Assembly (NCBI GenBank): GCA_009746045.1
Contig: RPFO01000231.1
Span: 601,388 to 665,387, forward strand
From: Mesostigma viride
Lineage: Eukaryota; Streptophyta; Mesostigmatophyceae; Mesostigmatales; Mesostigmataceae
DNA length: 64,000 nucleotides
Direction: 5' to 3'
Part shown: piece after piece, positions 43,586 to 55,400 of the stretch
Numbering within the stretch: the stretch's first letter is position 1
Layout: each line of letters opens with the position of its first letter
Translations under genes and position numbers: made by a program
Notes under the pieces: model-generated
What the model was told of the DNA's origin: nothing
Seen by the model: only the letters and a program-made list of their open reading frames with translations
Databases searched by the model: none

Positions 43586-43599
43586 ATAAAGGGGCACGG

Positions 43600-44365
43600 G
43601 AATTAGCGATAGCAGAGGGGGCTCGGGAATAACGTTAGCAGAGGGGCACGGGCACTAACGTTAGTGAAGGGGCACGGGCACTAACGTTAGCAGAGGGGGC
43701 TGGGCACTAACGTTAGTAAAGGGGCACGGGCACTAACGTTAGCAGAGGGGGCTGGGCACTATCGTTAGTAAAGGGGCACGGGCACTAACGATAGCAGAGG
43801 GGGCTGGGCACTAACGTTAGTAAAGGGGCGCGGGCACTAACATTAGCAGAGGGGGCTGGGCACTAACGTTAGTAAAGGGGCACGGGCACTAACGATAGCA
43901 GAGGGGGTGTGGGAATTAAAGTTTATTAGCATAGGGGGGAAATAATTATAGTAGAGGGGGGGGCACTAACGTTAGCAGAGGGGCACGAGCACTAACGTTA
44001 GTAGAGGGGGATGGGCACTAACGTTAGTAAAGGGGCACGGGCACTAACGATAGCAGAGGGGGTGTGGGAATTAAAGTTTATCAGCAGAGGGGGGAAATAA
44101 TTATAGTAGAGGGGGGGGGCACTAACGTTAGCAGAGGGGCACGAGCACTAACGTTAGTAAAGGGGCGCGGGCACTAACGTTAGCAGAGGGGGCTAGGTAA
44201 TAACGTTAGTGAAGGGGGGTGGGCATTAACGATAGCAGGGGGGGGAGGGCACTTACGTTAGCAGAGGGGTGTGGGAACTAATGTTAGCAAAGGAGGGGGG
44301 GGCACTAACGTTAGCAGAGGGGGCTGGGCACTAACGTTAGCAGAGGGGGTGTGGGAATTAACGTT
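43600..44365. repeat. 26-bp AACGTTAG array
   Basis: Units like AACGTTAGCAGAGGGGCACG alternate with AACGTTAGTAAAGGGG variants, about 27 in all. A few units also remain at the inner end of the right arm (46718-46790). Confidence 0.85.
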
Positions 44366-44823
44366 AGGGCCACGCACTGCCGGCAGTTACCACTCCCTGT
44401 GATGATTGCATGGATGGCTTGTGGGCTCTGGCATGGGGTAGCACTGCCGGCAGTTACCACTCCTTGTGATGACTGCATGTCCCCGGCTTGTGTGTTCTTG
44501 CATGGGGTGGCACTGCCGGCAGTTACCACTCCTTGTGATGACTGCATGTCCCCTTGACGCAAGGACGGCTTGTGGGGTCTTGCATGGCGTGGCACTGCCG
44601 GCAGTCACCACTCCTTGTGATGACTGCATGTCCCCGGCTTGTGTGTTCTTGCATGGGGTGGCATTGCCGGCAGTCACCACTCCTTGTGATGACTGCATGT
44701 CCCCGGCTTGTGTGTTCTTGCATGGGGTGGCACTGCCGGCAGTTACCACTCCTTGTGATGACTGCATGTCCCCTTTATGCAAGGACGGCTTGTGGGGTCT
44801 TGCATGGGGTGGCACTGCCGGCA
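44366..44823. repeat. 69-bp array
   Basis: About six units containing GCCGGCAGTTACCACTCCTT and GTGATGACTGCATGTCCCC, with a longer variant carrying CAAGGACGGCTTGTGGGG. Confidence 0.85.
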
Positions 44824-44824
44824 G

Positions 44825-44992
44825 AGGATACTTGTTCCTGGTTGTGGGATACACGTTCCTAGTTGTGGGATAGTCGTTCCTGGTTGTGGGATACTTGTTC
44901 CTGGCGGTGGGAAACACGTTCCTGCTTGTGGGATACTCGTTCCTGGTTGTGGGATGCACGTTCCTGGTTGTGGGATACTTGTTCCTTCACAT
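44825..44992. repeat. Second block of the 21-bp minisatellite
   Basis: Eight units with the same GTTCCTGGTTGTGGGATACT core as the arms, inside the central part of the element. Confidence 0.85.
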
Positions 44993-45198
44993 GTTCGCCG
45001 TTATTCCTCCAAGCAGTTATTCCTACACGCACATCAAGATAGAGCTATTAAATATTTCCTTGTACATCCAATGATGCTACGTCTTGGCTATGCTCACATT
45101 ACTTGCCCACGCTCCTTGTTATGATAAGCTCACATGGGTCTCATTGCACCCACAGATCTTGCAGGATCGTTTAGCGTGTCCGATTGCAGCTGTGGCAT

Positions 45199-45250
45199 TA
45201 ATTAATTAATTAATTAATTAATTAGACTCGTGCTCCCGTTTGGGAGTCAC
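45199..45250 (-). mobile_element. 52-bp LINE-tail insertion with 13-bp target duplication
   Basis: The insert is only a TAATTAAT run of about 26 bp plus the family-2 hairpin (45229-45251). GCAGCTGTGGCAT flanks it (45186-45198 and 45251-45263). Confidence 0.85.
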
Positions 45251-45337
45251 GCAGCTGTGGCATGCCTCTAGCATGAAGGAGAAAGGGGGTCTCTGACCTT
45301 CCTTCCTGTTGTGCAAACTAAGGGATGAAAGGCAGTT

Positions 45338-45395
45338 CGGGCTCCGTGACTCCCCAACGGGAGCACGAGTCTAATTAATTAATTAATTAATTACC
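45338..45395 (+). mobile_element. Solo LINE tail, plus orientation
   Basis: A family-2 hairpin (45345-45367) is followed by CTAATTAATTAATTAATTAA. It faces the tail at 45199 about 90 bp away. No flanking duplication is clear. Confidence 0.65.
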
Positions 45396-46250
45396 CACCT
45401 ACCTGACCTACCTATCAAGTTCTAACTAGCTCACTAGCTAACTAACTGACTAACTATTTTAACTAAGTAAGTACTAACTAACTACTAACTAAACAACCCC
45501 CGTTGCTCTGCCGAACTAAGTAGATGCCCTTCGATTAAAACGCACAAATCGTGAATGATGCAAGCTACCGTGCCGACGCACAATTGATTCTTGCCCCCCT
45601 ACGCGTCTAAATCTTGTATTGTTGTCAGTTGTAACAGAATAAAATGGTGGCCTCTGCTCCACTAAATGCACAGATCTTTTACCTCCTGTCATTAAAGACA
45701 GAACGGACTTATCAAACCCCAAGAGACAGGGGAGATTCCTAGCACTCTCCAGGAATCGTAGAGGGTGGTCGTTTCCCGTCTAGAGGCCATTCCTACGAGA
45801 CGGTACTTACGCGATAGAGAGCGGTGGTCCCCTTTTGGTCGGGCGTCTCTCTGCTTGTTCATACAGACACAAGACTTCCTGTCTATCGGATATGGCTGTC
45901 CAATAACAGGGCCTGAAGTGAGCATGTTTGGTTATTAGAAATAACTTCACATAATTGGGGGTAGGTATCCGCTTGATGGCTATGGTGACAAACAGGCAAA
46001 GCTTATGTCCCCGCCGACACAGAGGAGTCCAACGCAATCCTACAGGTCTTAGCCAATCAGAACACAGATGAACCGGTAAGGTTCTCTCTCTATATGCTTT
46101 ACACCCCTAACTTACGAAAGATACTAACTGACATCAGTCAGATTACACATAGATTCCAAGGTACTGTCCCGTACCGTCCAGGGCCCAAAACAAAGGACCA
46201 TCAAAAGGGCACTCCGCATATAAGTCCCCAAAAGTCAAGTCAGGCCAGGA
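45396..46250. other. Central part of the long-TIR element
   Basis: Short open frames (45722-45516, 45925-45692 and 46037-45807, all minus) have no recognised domain. No transposase motif is seen. Confidence 0.35.
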
Positions 46251-46372
46251 ATCATTACACTTTGGCCGTACAAAAGACTCAGCCATTTACACTGAACGTT
46301 GAACTCCAAGTTCACGTCCACTTGGATGTAACAGTATACACACTGTCAGAAAATACTGTTACATCAGTAAGC
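46251..46372. repeat. Dispersed repeat, copy 2
   Basis: It matches 19868-20005 for about 110 bp and ends in the same TGTAACAGTAT / ATACTGTTACA inverted pair. Confidence 0.55.
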
Positions 46373-46819
46373 GCTCAACGTGCATGGGGCTACTAGCTGC
46401 CCAAATATGAGATTCCACGGACAACACCGAAAATGAGAAACCACAGTAGCTACCAGCAAGAACTACGAACACAGGACCTCCCTAAATCTAGTATCAAGTA
46501 ACGTTATTTCCCCGTTTCGACGAACTTGGTCCATTCACATTTATAGTAGCGGTGAATTAATTGTCACACCTTGCTCAGGCAAAGTGCGCCAAGTCCTACA
46601 GCATGTCTCCCCATATCATTCACTTAAATAAGGAAGGGAAATGTAAAGCCATGCATCGTGAAGCCGTATGAAAGGGCATAACCACCCAAATAATAAAGTT
46701 GGTACGTATAGTGTCAACCCCCTCTGCTAACGTTAGTGCCCGTGCCCCTCTGCTAACGTTATTCCCGAGCCCCCTCTGCTATCGCTAATTCCCGTGCACC
46801 TTTATATTTGGACCAGGAA

Positions 46820-47655
46820 CACATCCCACAACTAGGCTCGACTATCCCACAACCAGGAACGTGTTTCCCACAACCAGGAACGTGTATCCCACAACCAGGA
46901 ACGTGTTTCCCACAACCAGGAACAAGTATCCCACAACCATGAACGTGTTTCCCACAACCAGGAACAAGTATCCCAGAACCAGGAACGTGTTTCCCACAAC
47001 CAGGAACAAGTATCCCACAACCAGGAACGTGTATCCCACAACCAGGAACGTGTTTCCCACAACCAGGAACGTGTTTCCCACAACCAGGAACGTGTATCCC
47101 ACAACCAGGAACGTGTTTCCCACAACCAGGAACGTGTATCCCACCACTAGGTTCGACTATCCCACAACCAGGAACGTGTTTCCCACAACCAGGAACGTGT
47201 TTCCCACGACCAGGAACGTGTTTCCCACAACCAGGAACAAGTATCCCACAACCAGGAACGTGTTTCCCACAACCAGGAACGTGTTTCCCACAACCAGGAA
47301 CGTGTATCCCACAACCAGGAACGTGTTTCCCACAACCAGGAACGTGTTTCCCACAACCAGGAACGTGTTTCCCACAACCAGGAACGTGTTTCCCACAACC
47401 AGGAACAAGTATCCCACAACCAGGAACGTGTTTCCCACAACCAGGAACGTGTTTCCCACAACCAGGAACGTGTTTCCCACAACCAGGAACGACTATCCCA
47501 CAACCAGGAACAAGTATCCCACAACCAGGAACGTGTCTCCCACAACCAGGAACGTGTTTCCCACAACCAGGAACGTGTATCCCACAACCAGGAACGTGTT
47601 TCCCACAACCAGCAACAAGTATCCCACAACCAAGAACTGCTATCCCACAACCAGT
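46820..47655. repeat. 21-bp minisatellite in the right arm
   Basis: About 39 units of the complement of the left-arm repeat (CCCACAACCAGGAACGTGTT). The unit count and order of variants differ from the left arm. Confidence 0.9.
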
Positions 47656-48403
47656 CGCGCAGTCGGTCTGAATGACTGGCATTATAACGAGCGTCATATT
47701 CGTCTCCGGCTTGGCAGTGCCGTCATCCTGCATACAAAAAGAACATTGGAGCCAGCACTTTCCCGCGGGTTGTAGCCGATATTCCTCCATGCAGCGATAT
47801 TCACCAATGTGATGCGCTATCAATAAACAAGTCGACACCATCCGGTATGTAAAAAAGCACGCTGCTGGCCACGACGGTCACGGCGATGATGAACGACAAT
47901 AACAAGAACGCCTAATAGCAGGCGTCATACAAACTAGAACGGACTGGAACAACTACTTACCCGGTCGTCTGTGATCTTGACGCAGAGCCTGGTTTACAAG
48001 GAAGCGAGGGAAACCGGCCACTATGAGCACCCCTACTTAACCCACATAATGAAGGTTAGGAATCCTCCCCATCATGCTAACCGTAGACTCGGTGAAACGC
48101 CCCATGCTACAAATACGATAGCCCAGCAACGACTACTTGCGGCCATCACCTTGTCCAGTTCTGGCTGGCTGTGCGGCGGTAATTTTACCAAGTTTAAAAA
48201 TGTTACGCCGCACCAGTCTGTGCTTTTTTACGTAGTACCAGTGTAGTGTAGAAATCTGCCAAAAGAGCAAACGCCCAAAGCCAACTTCCAAGACGCCCAA
48301 AGCCAAATTCCAAGACGCCCAAAGCCCAAACGCGGGCGAGTCTGGCGCGGCGCGCCTGTCCTGGAGGCCATTGGGCGCCGGAATAAGAAATCCCCCACTG
48401 AAT

Positions 48404-49341
48404 CAGTGCCCAAGGAGCTTGCGCTTCCGCCACGTGGAGACAGTGTGGAGACCAGGTGCTTTGGATGAGCCCTCGTACTCCACGTGGCGTCAGGACACGA
48501 ACCAGCAATGGACAGCACTTAGTGCGTCCCTGCCAGCATAGCTTCGTCGAATTTCATTGTGGCACATCATCAGTTCATTTCATTTCATTGCAGTTCAGTT
48601 GGATCCCACGCCGGTTACATATCTCCCGACTCAGATAGACAGTATCTTACCACCCTAGTAACATCGGATACACTAAATATATTATGCGGCCCTCGGCCGC
48701 TACACAAATATCTGTCTGGCAAAGACCGGGTTCGGATCTAACCGATAGACTGACAGACTGTGATATGTACGGTTGCATCATAGACACCCGGTTGTTACAT
48801 GTCAGTGGGGAAATGCGGAGCAGCTACCGTCAACTTCATAGCCGGTGAAGTCAAGGAAACCGTCCAACTCAGCTATACACAGCCATACGATACAAGCATC
48901 TTCATGGGGGTATCTGGGTAACGGTCATGCCGGCCTGGCATGAATGGCGAAATTTGCCGAATTTCGCCGACACTGAGTGCACTAGGAAATCAGATCGTTG
49001 GACGTTGAGGCGCTGCACGACCCTCAACGGTTGGTTTCGCCATTATTATTTCCTGCATCAACCTCTAGATATATAACCAGCCTCACCAAGGGAAATGTTC
49101 CGGGTCTCTACTAAATTGTTGTTTTGCATCGCGGCCTATCATGTCGTGCGATCATCTGATAAGTCGAATGTTGTTTCGGCTTCTCCGTAGACTGCCGTAG
49201 GAGTTGCCGACGTTCATGGGGGATAATTAATTAATTGGGGATCTGCACATTGCAGTCATGATAGTTTTCCATATAGCCTAGTACAAAAGTCCGTAGTACT
49301 AAAGTCCGACTTTAAGTTGGGCTCTGCGTGCTATTTTTACG
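48404..49341. other. Region upstream of the HYR gene
   Basis: It should contain the promoter and 5' UTR of the HYR gene. An AT-rich TAATTAATTAATT run lies at about 49226. No gene or clear promoter box is recognised. Confidence 0.35.
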
Positions 49342-49440
49342 ATGAAACGAGTTACAGCCGGAGTAGCCCTTTTTCTCCTCCTGGCCGGATTACTCAGCCT
49401 TTATTCGCTGAGGAGTTTTACCGAGCGTCAGGAGACTGAG
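49342..49440 (+). CDS. HYR gene exon 1 (signal peptide or anchor)
   Basis: It encodes 33 residues: MKR, a hydrophobic core of about 17 residues, then [12 protein letters not shown], with donor GAG|GTGAGA, phase 0. Placing it in this gene is an inference from strand, phase and the secreted nature of the downstream modules. Confidence 0.5.
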
Positions 49441-52400
49441 GTGAGATATGGGGCTATTCTGGGTCATGCCTGCCCATCGAGAACGTCCCAGTATTGTCAC
49501 CGCTGACTTCACGCCTCGCACCCCTACGTTTTACATTACGTAATACTACACACATATATTGACATTACGTAATACTGATTGGCCTGAGTTGTCTTTTCAT
49601 CAGCTGGTTAAAGCTAAAGCCGAGGAGTCATCAGCGACAAAATCGCATGTTTTCAGCCCTCGTGCCAGTTGTGAGATAGATACGGAAAACCTAATAATAA
49701 CGGGACTGGCTGGCAGGCAGGCTTGTGCGACTGGCCTAGCTTTGCGTGGCCTCATGACGATTAAATATAATTTTATTTATTCATGAATTGATCATTTTGC
49801 TATAATAAGGCCTTTCTCGTACGTAACTAGTGGACGTACCTTCCCGTAGGGCAACGCCACGGATGTGTGACACTCTGCACCAAACCTTTCACGGATGGAT
49901 CTTCACTGGCAGAATGTCTGGGTGTCCTTACCATTTGGGCTAGTCGCCAGGTGCACTAGGTTGGGGGGCCATGCCTCGTTACGGTCGTGGTTTGTGATAG
50001 TACTCATAATATGTGATGGGGAGGGAAGGGGGGGGTTGTGGGGGCGGAGCATTCCTCAAGTCAAGCACGTGCGCGCCACTAGCTTTGAGGGTGTAGCCTC
50101 CGTGCACACACAGCCTTATGTCATTAGCTGTCGCTTGCTGCTCGGTAGCATGGTTGGGGGTCAAGCCTCCTTGCACACAGCCTTGAGCTTTGTCGCTCGT
50201 AGAGTTGCTTAAGTTGTGCCGGGGATTTTTGCCCGACCTCGCATGCACGGTGTGCACAGTGCACAACATCACCCTAGAAACTACGTGACCCGCCCCCGTA
50301 GGCCATACTCCTAGTTATACGTAGCTTGTTAGCGCTAGTCTCTGGCTTGCCGTGCCCTAGGAACTGCATGACAATTCCCCGGCCGGGTGGTTGCAAGGGG
50401 TCACTCACGTAGTTAATATAGCATCATCATGCCAGACAGGCACAGCGCTTCCTCGGGAGTTGTGTCGCCTTGTCATGTTTCCTGACATGCCCAGATGTCA
50501 GTTTGTGTTCTTCTTTTGGGTGGGTTGAGGGGGAGAGGACGGGGGTGTCGGCAATCAATCAATCCTGACAGGGGCTATGAACCTGTCCAATTGTTGGGTT
50601 AGGAAATGAACTACCAATTGCTTTTGTGGATGAGGTCATCCTGACCATTGTGGCCTTGGGCGAGCCCTGTCTTATACCGTTGCCACGGTGAGGCTTGATC
50701 GTGTACGCATGTGCACTTGCGTCCGTAGCAAGTGCTAGTACATGGTTTATTATTTTATCCTTAGTAGATAGTGTACTACGATACCTATATGCACTTGCAT
50801 CTTTTAGCAAGTGTTAGTATTAGCAAGTGGTTTGCGTCCTACGATGTCGATATACCAGTAACACATGTTCTCTATAATCGTTGGCATGTACTACTAGTAC
50901 CAGTACTACCAGCTAGTACTAGTACTAGTAGTGTGCACATCGTTGTATCGTCGATTACTGGAGTAGTGAAAGGGGGAGAAGGGATTCCTCTGATAAGAAG
51001 GGTAGAAGGGATTCCTCTGATAAGAAGGGTAGAAGGAATTCCTCTGATAAGAAGGGTAGAAGGGATTCCTCTGATAAGAAGGGTAGAAGGGATTCCTCTG
51101 ATAAGAAGGGTAGAAGGGATTCCTCTGATAAGAAGGGTAGAAGGGATTCCTCTGATAAGAAGGGTAGAAGGGATTCCTCTGATAAGAAGGGTAGAAGGGA
51201 TTTCTCTGATAAGAAGGGTAGAAGGGATTCCTCTGACCTTCAATAGATAGACTCGTGCACATGGAGCTGTAGCGCTGTGAGACTATCCAAACTGCTTAGG
51301 GTTTACGGTGTAGTAAACCCTACTCAACCCTAAACAGCGTCGCAAGGGTAGCCAAACTGTTTGGGGTTTAGGGTTACTAAACCCTACTCAACCCTAAACA
51401 GCATCCTGAGGCTATACTGGGAAAGGACTAACCTGAGTAATTTGGTGCTACCGGCTTACCCAGTTTTGCTGCTAGGGAGTGGTGACACGGCTGTTATCTG
51501 TTATAGGAGTGTGATTACCTAGACGATGCGCACACCTTCAGCTTTCCTCCGGTATTCAAGGTCCGACACTTCAGATTTAACCCTAAAACCTAACCCGCAA
51601 CTAGGGTGTGGCAACTAGGTTTCGGGGTTGCGGCGCTTTTCTGGGGTTGCTTACTGGGGGTTGCGGCGCTTTTTTTCTCCTTTTCTGTTGTCCTCTGGGG
51701 GGGTTGGGGAGAGCGGGGGGTTTAAAACGCGGTGAAGCATATCATGACGTAAAGTTGTTTGCTCATTTTTGTTTGCTTGCCTGGGCTCTGTGCACCTGGT
51801 TGACGTAGCAGGGTATCCCACAGCAGGGGCCGGGAGCTGACGCCAGCCTCAGCATCGGGCGGGGCCAGGTGGCGTCGCCACGTGGGTCGCTGACGCGCCG
51901 CCACCTGCTCTCCTCCGGATCTTCAAGCTGTAAGTGGTGGATTATCACTTGAGCAACTGACCTCTACTGATATGGTGTAATTGACAAATTAGCGTCTAAC
52001 GCTCCTAAGCACTATGCATTTGACATAATATCACGTGTGGAAAGCACGGCCATTTGTTTTAGTAACCAACGTCTTGACACGGCAGGGGCCCATATACCGG
52101 CCATATCGCGCCTTCCAAGGCCCTACACGAAGTGGGAGTATGGGGGACAGTGCCTGTGCTTCATGGATTACGTGCCTTGGCTCGATTGAGCCTCTCCCCC
52201 TCCCCCCCTCCCCTTCCCTCCCTCCCTCCCCCTCCCCTCCCCTCCCCTCCCCTCCCCTCCCCTCCCTCCCTCCCCTCCCCTCCCCTCCCTCCCCTCCCTC
52301 CCCTCCCCCCTCCCCTCCCCTCCCTCCCCTCCCCTCCCCTCCCCTCCCCTCCCTCCCCTCCCCTCCCTCCTCCCTCCCCTCCCCTCCCTCCCCTCCCCTC

Positions 52401-55400
52401 CCCTCCCCTCCCCTCCCCTCCCCTCCCCTCCCCTCCCCTCCCTCCCCTCCCCTCCCCTCCCCTCCCTCCCCTCCCCTCCCCTCCCCTCCCCTCCCCTCCC
52501 CTCCCCTCCCTCCCCTCCCCTCCCCTCCCCTCCCCTCCCTCTCCCTCCCCTCCCTCCCCTCCCCTCCCTCCCCTCCCCTCCCTCCCCCTCCCCTCCCCCC
52601 CATAACCTTCCCCATCCTTTTCCCCCACAACCTGTGACCCTTCTCCTCCAATTGGGGAAGTGACCATGCCCAAACAACTGTTTAGTGCCCGCCTTCAACA
52701 CAATCATCTGCTCACCTTTGCCGTCACGAACAGATTGCCATGGGGCAGAAAGCATAAAAAGACGGCACACATGGCTTACTGTAGACTATAGATACTGCAC
52801 CGGCTTTTTCGAACGTGGGTCATGCTACTCCTAGCGCTATGTCAGAGTGCGCAGGGGGTTTAACCTATTAAAAAGGTGTGATCACATCATCAATAAGTTT
52901 AAATTTAATTGATTCAATTGATGTCCTGAGCGGAAATTGGGTTCTTTGTGGAAACAATGTTTTTTTTTTGTTTGTTTTTTTTGCCCCGCACCCAAGTAGC
53001 TGTACTGTAAACAACGGGCAAGTCGCTGCAGGACGTATGATGTTGTGTTTACGCTTGATCCATGCTAGCTTCATGCTAGATTTATAAGTTTGCAGACACA
53101 GGGATATAACTCTTTATTTCACTTCCTATACAGCTCTTATCATGCTAGATGTATAAGTTTGCAGACACAGGGATATAACTCTTTATTTCACTTCCTATAC
53201 AGCTCTTATCATGCTAGATGTATAAGTTTGCAGACACAGGGTTATAACTCTTTATTTCACTTACTATACAGCTCTTATCTCAGCTGTATTGTTTTTAACT
53301 CATTCATCATTCACTCACACCTTTATGACCCCCGCGCGTTCCCCCAGCCTCCGGCACGCGGCACACACGCCCCCACCCTGTGCATATTAGCGCATATTAG
53401 AGTGGTCTGATCATTGACATGGTTATCAAATCCTCTCCATGACATACACCGCCAGCTTGAGCTTTAAGAAGGGTTCCCGACCGATACAGGGCCGCGATCT
53501 TAAACCTGAAATCACATCCAGGGCGGACAATCTTTAAACACCAGCTGTGCACGTACTCCCCCTCGCGTACCACTGACCGCTACTTAGCAGCCTTCGCCTA
53601 CTAGTGGTGCCTACTTTAAGATCATTTTTCCCAAACCAGCCCTGCGATCTGAAACCAGAAATTCCCAAATCCAGGGTCTCAAGTTCTTAAACCTGGGCTT
53701 CTTAAACCTCAAGCTGGTGGTGTACTATATGGCAGCCACTACATGACCCGCCAAAGCCTCAGTATCCCCCTGAGCCCCCAAAGCGCCTTGACACCCCCAA
53801 AGGGGGTAAGTGAGGCACTTTCTGGTATCTACATGCTCCTAAGTTTAGACCCCCCCAAAAGGAGGTACTGTGCGGATGTACACCAGGCACAAGTAGTTTA
53901 GTTGAGCACGCTCTGGTATCTACATGCTCCTGTGTGCAGGCACACTCCCAGGTTTATGCAGACATGCCTCGGCCCACCCCCATCAAGTTGGCTCTGCACG
54001 GTTTCCCTGCCCACACACCATCCTACGTGCACGCATGCTCCCCCCCCCCCCCCCCCCCCCCCCCCCCAGGTAATCACACTTACTTACCCCTACACCCGTT
54101 TCAATGAATTATCATTATTGTGGCGCACCACCCCCCCTCCCTTATGCAGGCACCGTCACGGTCCACCTTGTTCGAGGGAGCGAGGGCGGGACCGCCAACC
54201 TCGCCACCTCCGACAACGGGCCCCACATCCAGTTTCTGAAACCTGACGGCTCCTCGTCCTCGAGCTCCAGTCTCAACCTTGTGAAGACCATCGCCACGAG
54301 TGTGGACATTGAGTCCTACACCGCCACCCTGTCATTCGTCCCCAGGGCAGTCTTGGTCTCGGCAAAGCCCAACGCGGACGAGTGGCTTATTTATAGCATC
54401 CGTGTGGAGTTGAACGGCGCGCCCTGCCCGCTCCCGCCGGTTGCGTTCCAGCTGCCCGCGTGGATCGGTGACGCTGACGACGTGCCTGCCAGCTCAGTGT
54501 ATCAGCGTGTGTACGAGCAGCTATGGGTGCCGGTTTACCCTGAGGCGTGCGGTAAGCAGCATTAGTTTAGTAACAAAACTAATCCTGCTTACCTTGAGTC
54601 TGTGTATATTCTTAGTGACAAAACATTTACTCTCACGGCAAGCATCATCAGTTAAGTAACCCCGTAAGCAGCATTGGTTTTGTGACAAGGTAAGCAGCAC
54701 GAGCTTCGTGACCAAAAATATATTCTTACTTTTGTTTTCCATTAGTGTGGCCCTACTTCAGTTGCCTGCCAGCTTTCTTGGTGGCATCCAGCAAACCATG
54801 CGTACCATCCTTCCTGTCTTCTTCCCTGAGCCTTTTCCCCTCAGACGTTTCCCCTGCCTTTTCCCCATGCCTTCCTTTTCCTTGCCTTTTCCCCATGCCT
54901 TCCTTTTGTTGCCTTTTTCCCATGCCTTCCTTTTCCCTGCCTTTTCCCCTGCCTTCGTTTTGTTGCCTTTTTCCCATGCCTTCCTTTTCCCTGCCTTTTT
55001 CCCATGCCTTCCTTTTCCCTGCCTTTTCCCCATGCCTTCCTTTTTCCCATGCCTTCCTTTTCCTTGCCTTTTTCCCATGCCTTCCTTTTCCTTGCCTTTT
55101 CCCCATGCCTTCCTTTTTCCTTGCCTTTTTCCCATGCCTTCCTTTTCCTTGCCTTTTTCCCATGCCTTCCTTTTCCTTGCCTTTTCCCCATGCCTTCCTT
55201 TTTCCTTGCCTAGGTTTGCGACCTTAACCCACCATGTCCTGTGGTACTAATTGGGTGCCTGAGGTTGCTACTTTACCCATCATGTCCTCTCCCATGGTTT
55301 TCCCAACCCCTCGCCGACCCAGTCGCGAGCACTCGCCCCAGCATCTCTTGTCCTGTCGGCCCGATCCAGACGACCTATGCGGCGGTGCAGGGGGCCGGCG

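Larger units (their letters stand above)
42077..48394. mobile_element. 6.3-kb element with about 1.6-kb terminal inverted repeats (Mutator-like/foldback)
   Basis: Both ends read GGGATTTCTTATTCCGGCGC inward, and both are flanked by the direct repeat CCACTGAAT (42068-42076 and 48395-48403). Left arm about 42077-43690, right arm 46718-48394. The arms contain an outer 750-bp unique part and an inner minisatellite. The 91-codon frame 42501-42226 is repeated letter for letter at 47971-48246, so the arms are young or kept alike by conversion. A 9-bp duplication and long inverted repeats fit Mutator-like elements; no transposase is visible inside, so the copy is probably non-autonomous. Confidence 0.8.

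Noticed and set aside
42678-43632. Repeat proteins such as CGKHVPGCGI and TTRNVFPTTRN (also at 46759-47841)
   Set aside because: The 21-bp unit keeps every frame open on both strands; the reading frames are by-products of a minisatellite in a transposon arm.
44366-44823. CRISPR-like array
   Set aside because: Units are whole 69-bp tandem repeats with no unique spacers, the genome is eukaryotic and no cas genes occur. The same applies to the 21-bp and 82-bp arrays.
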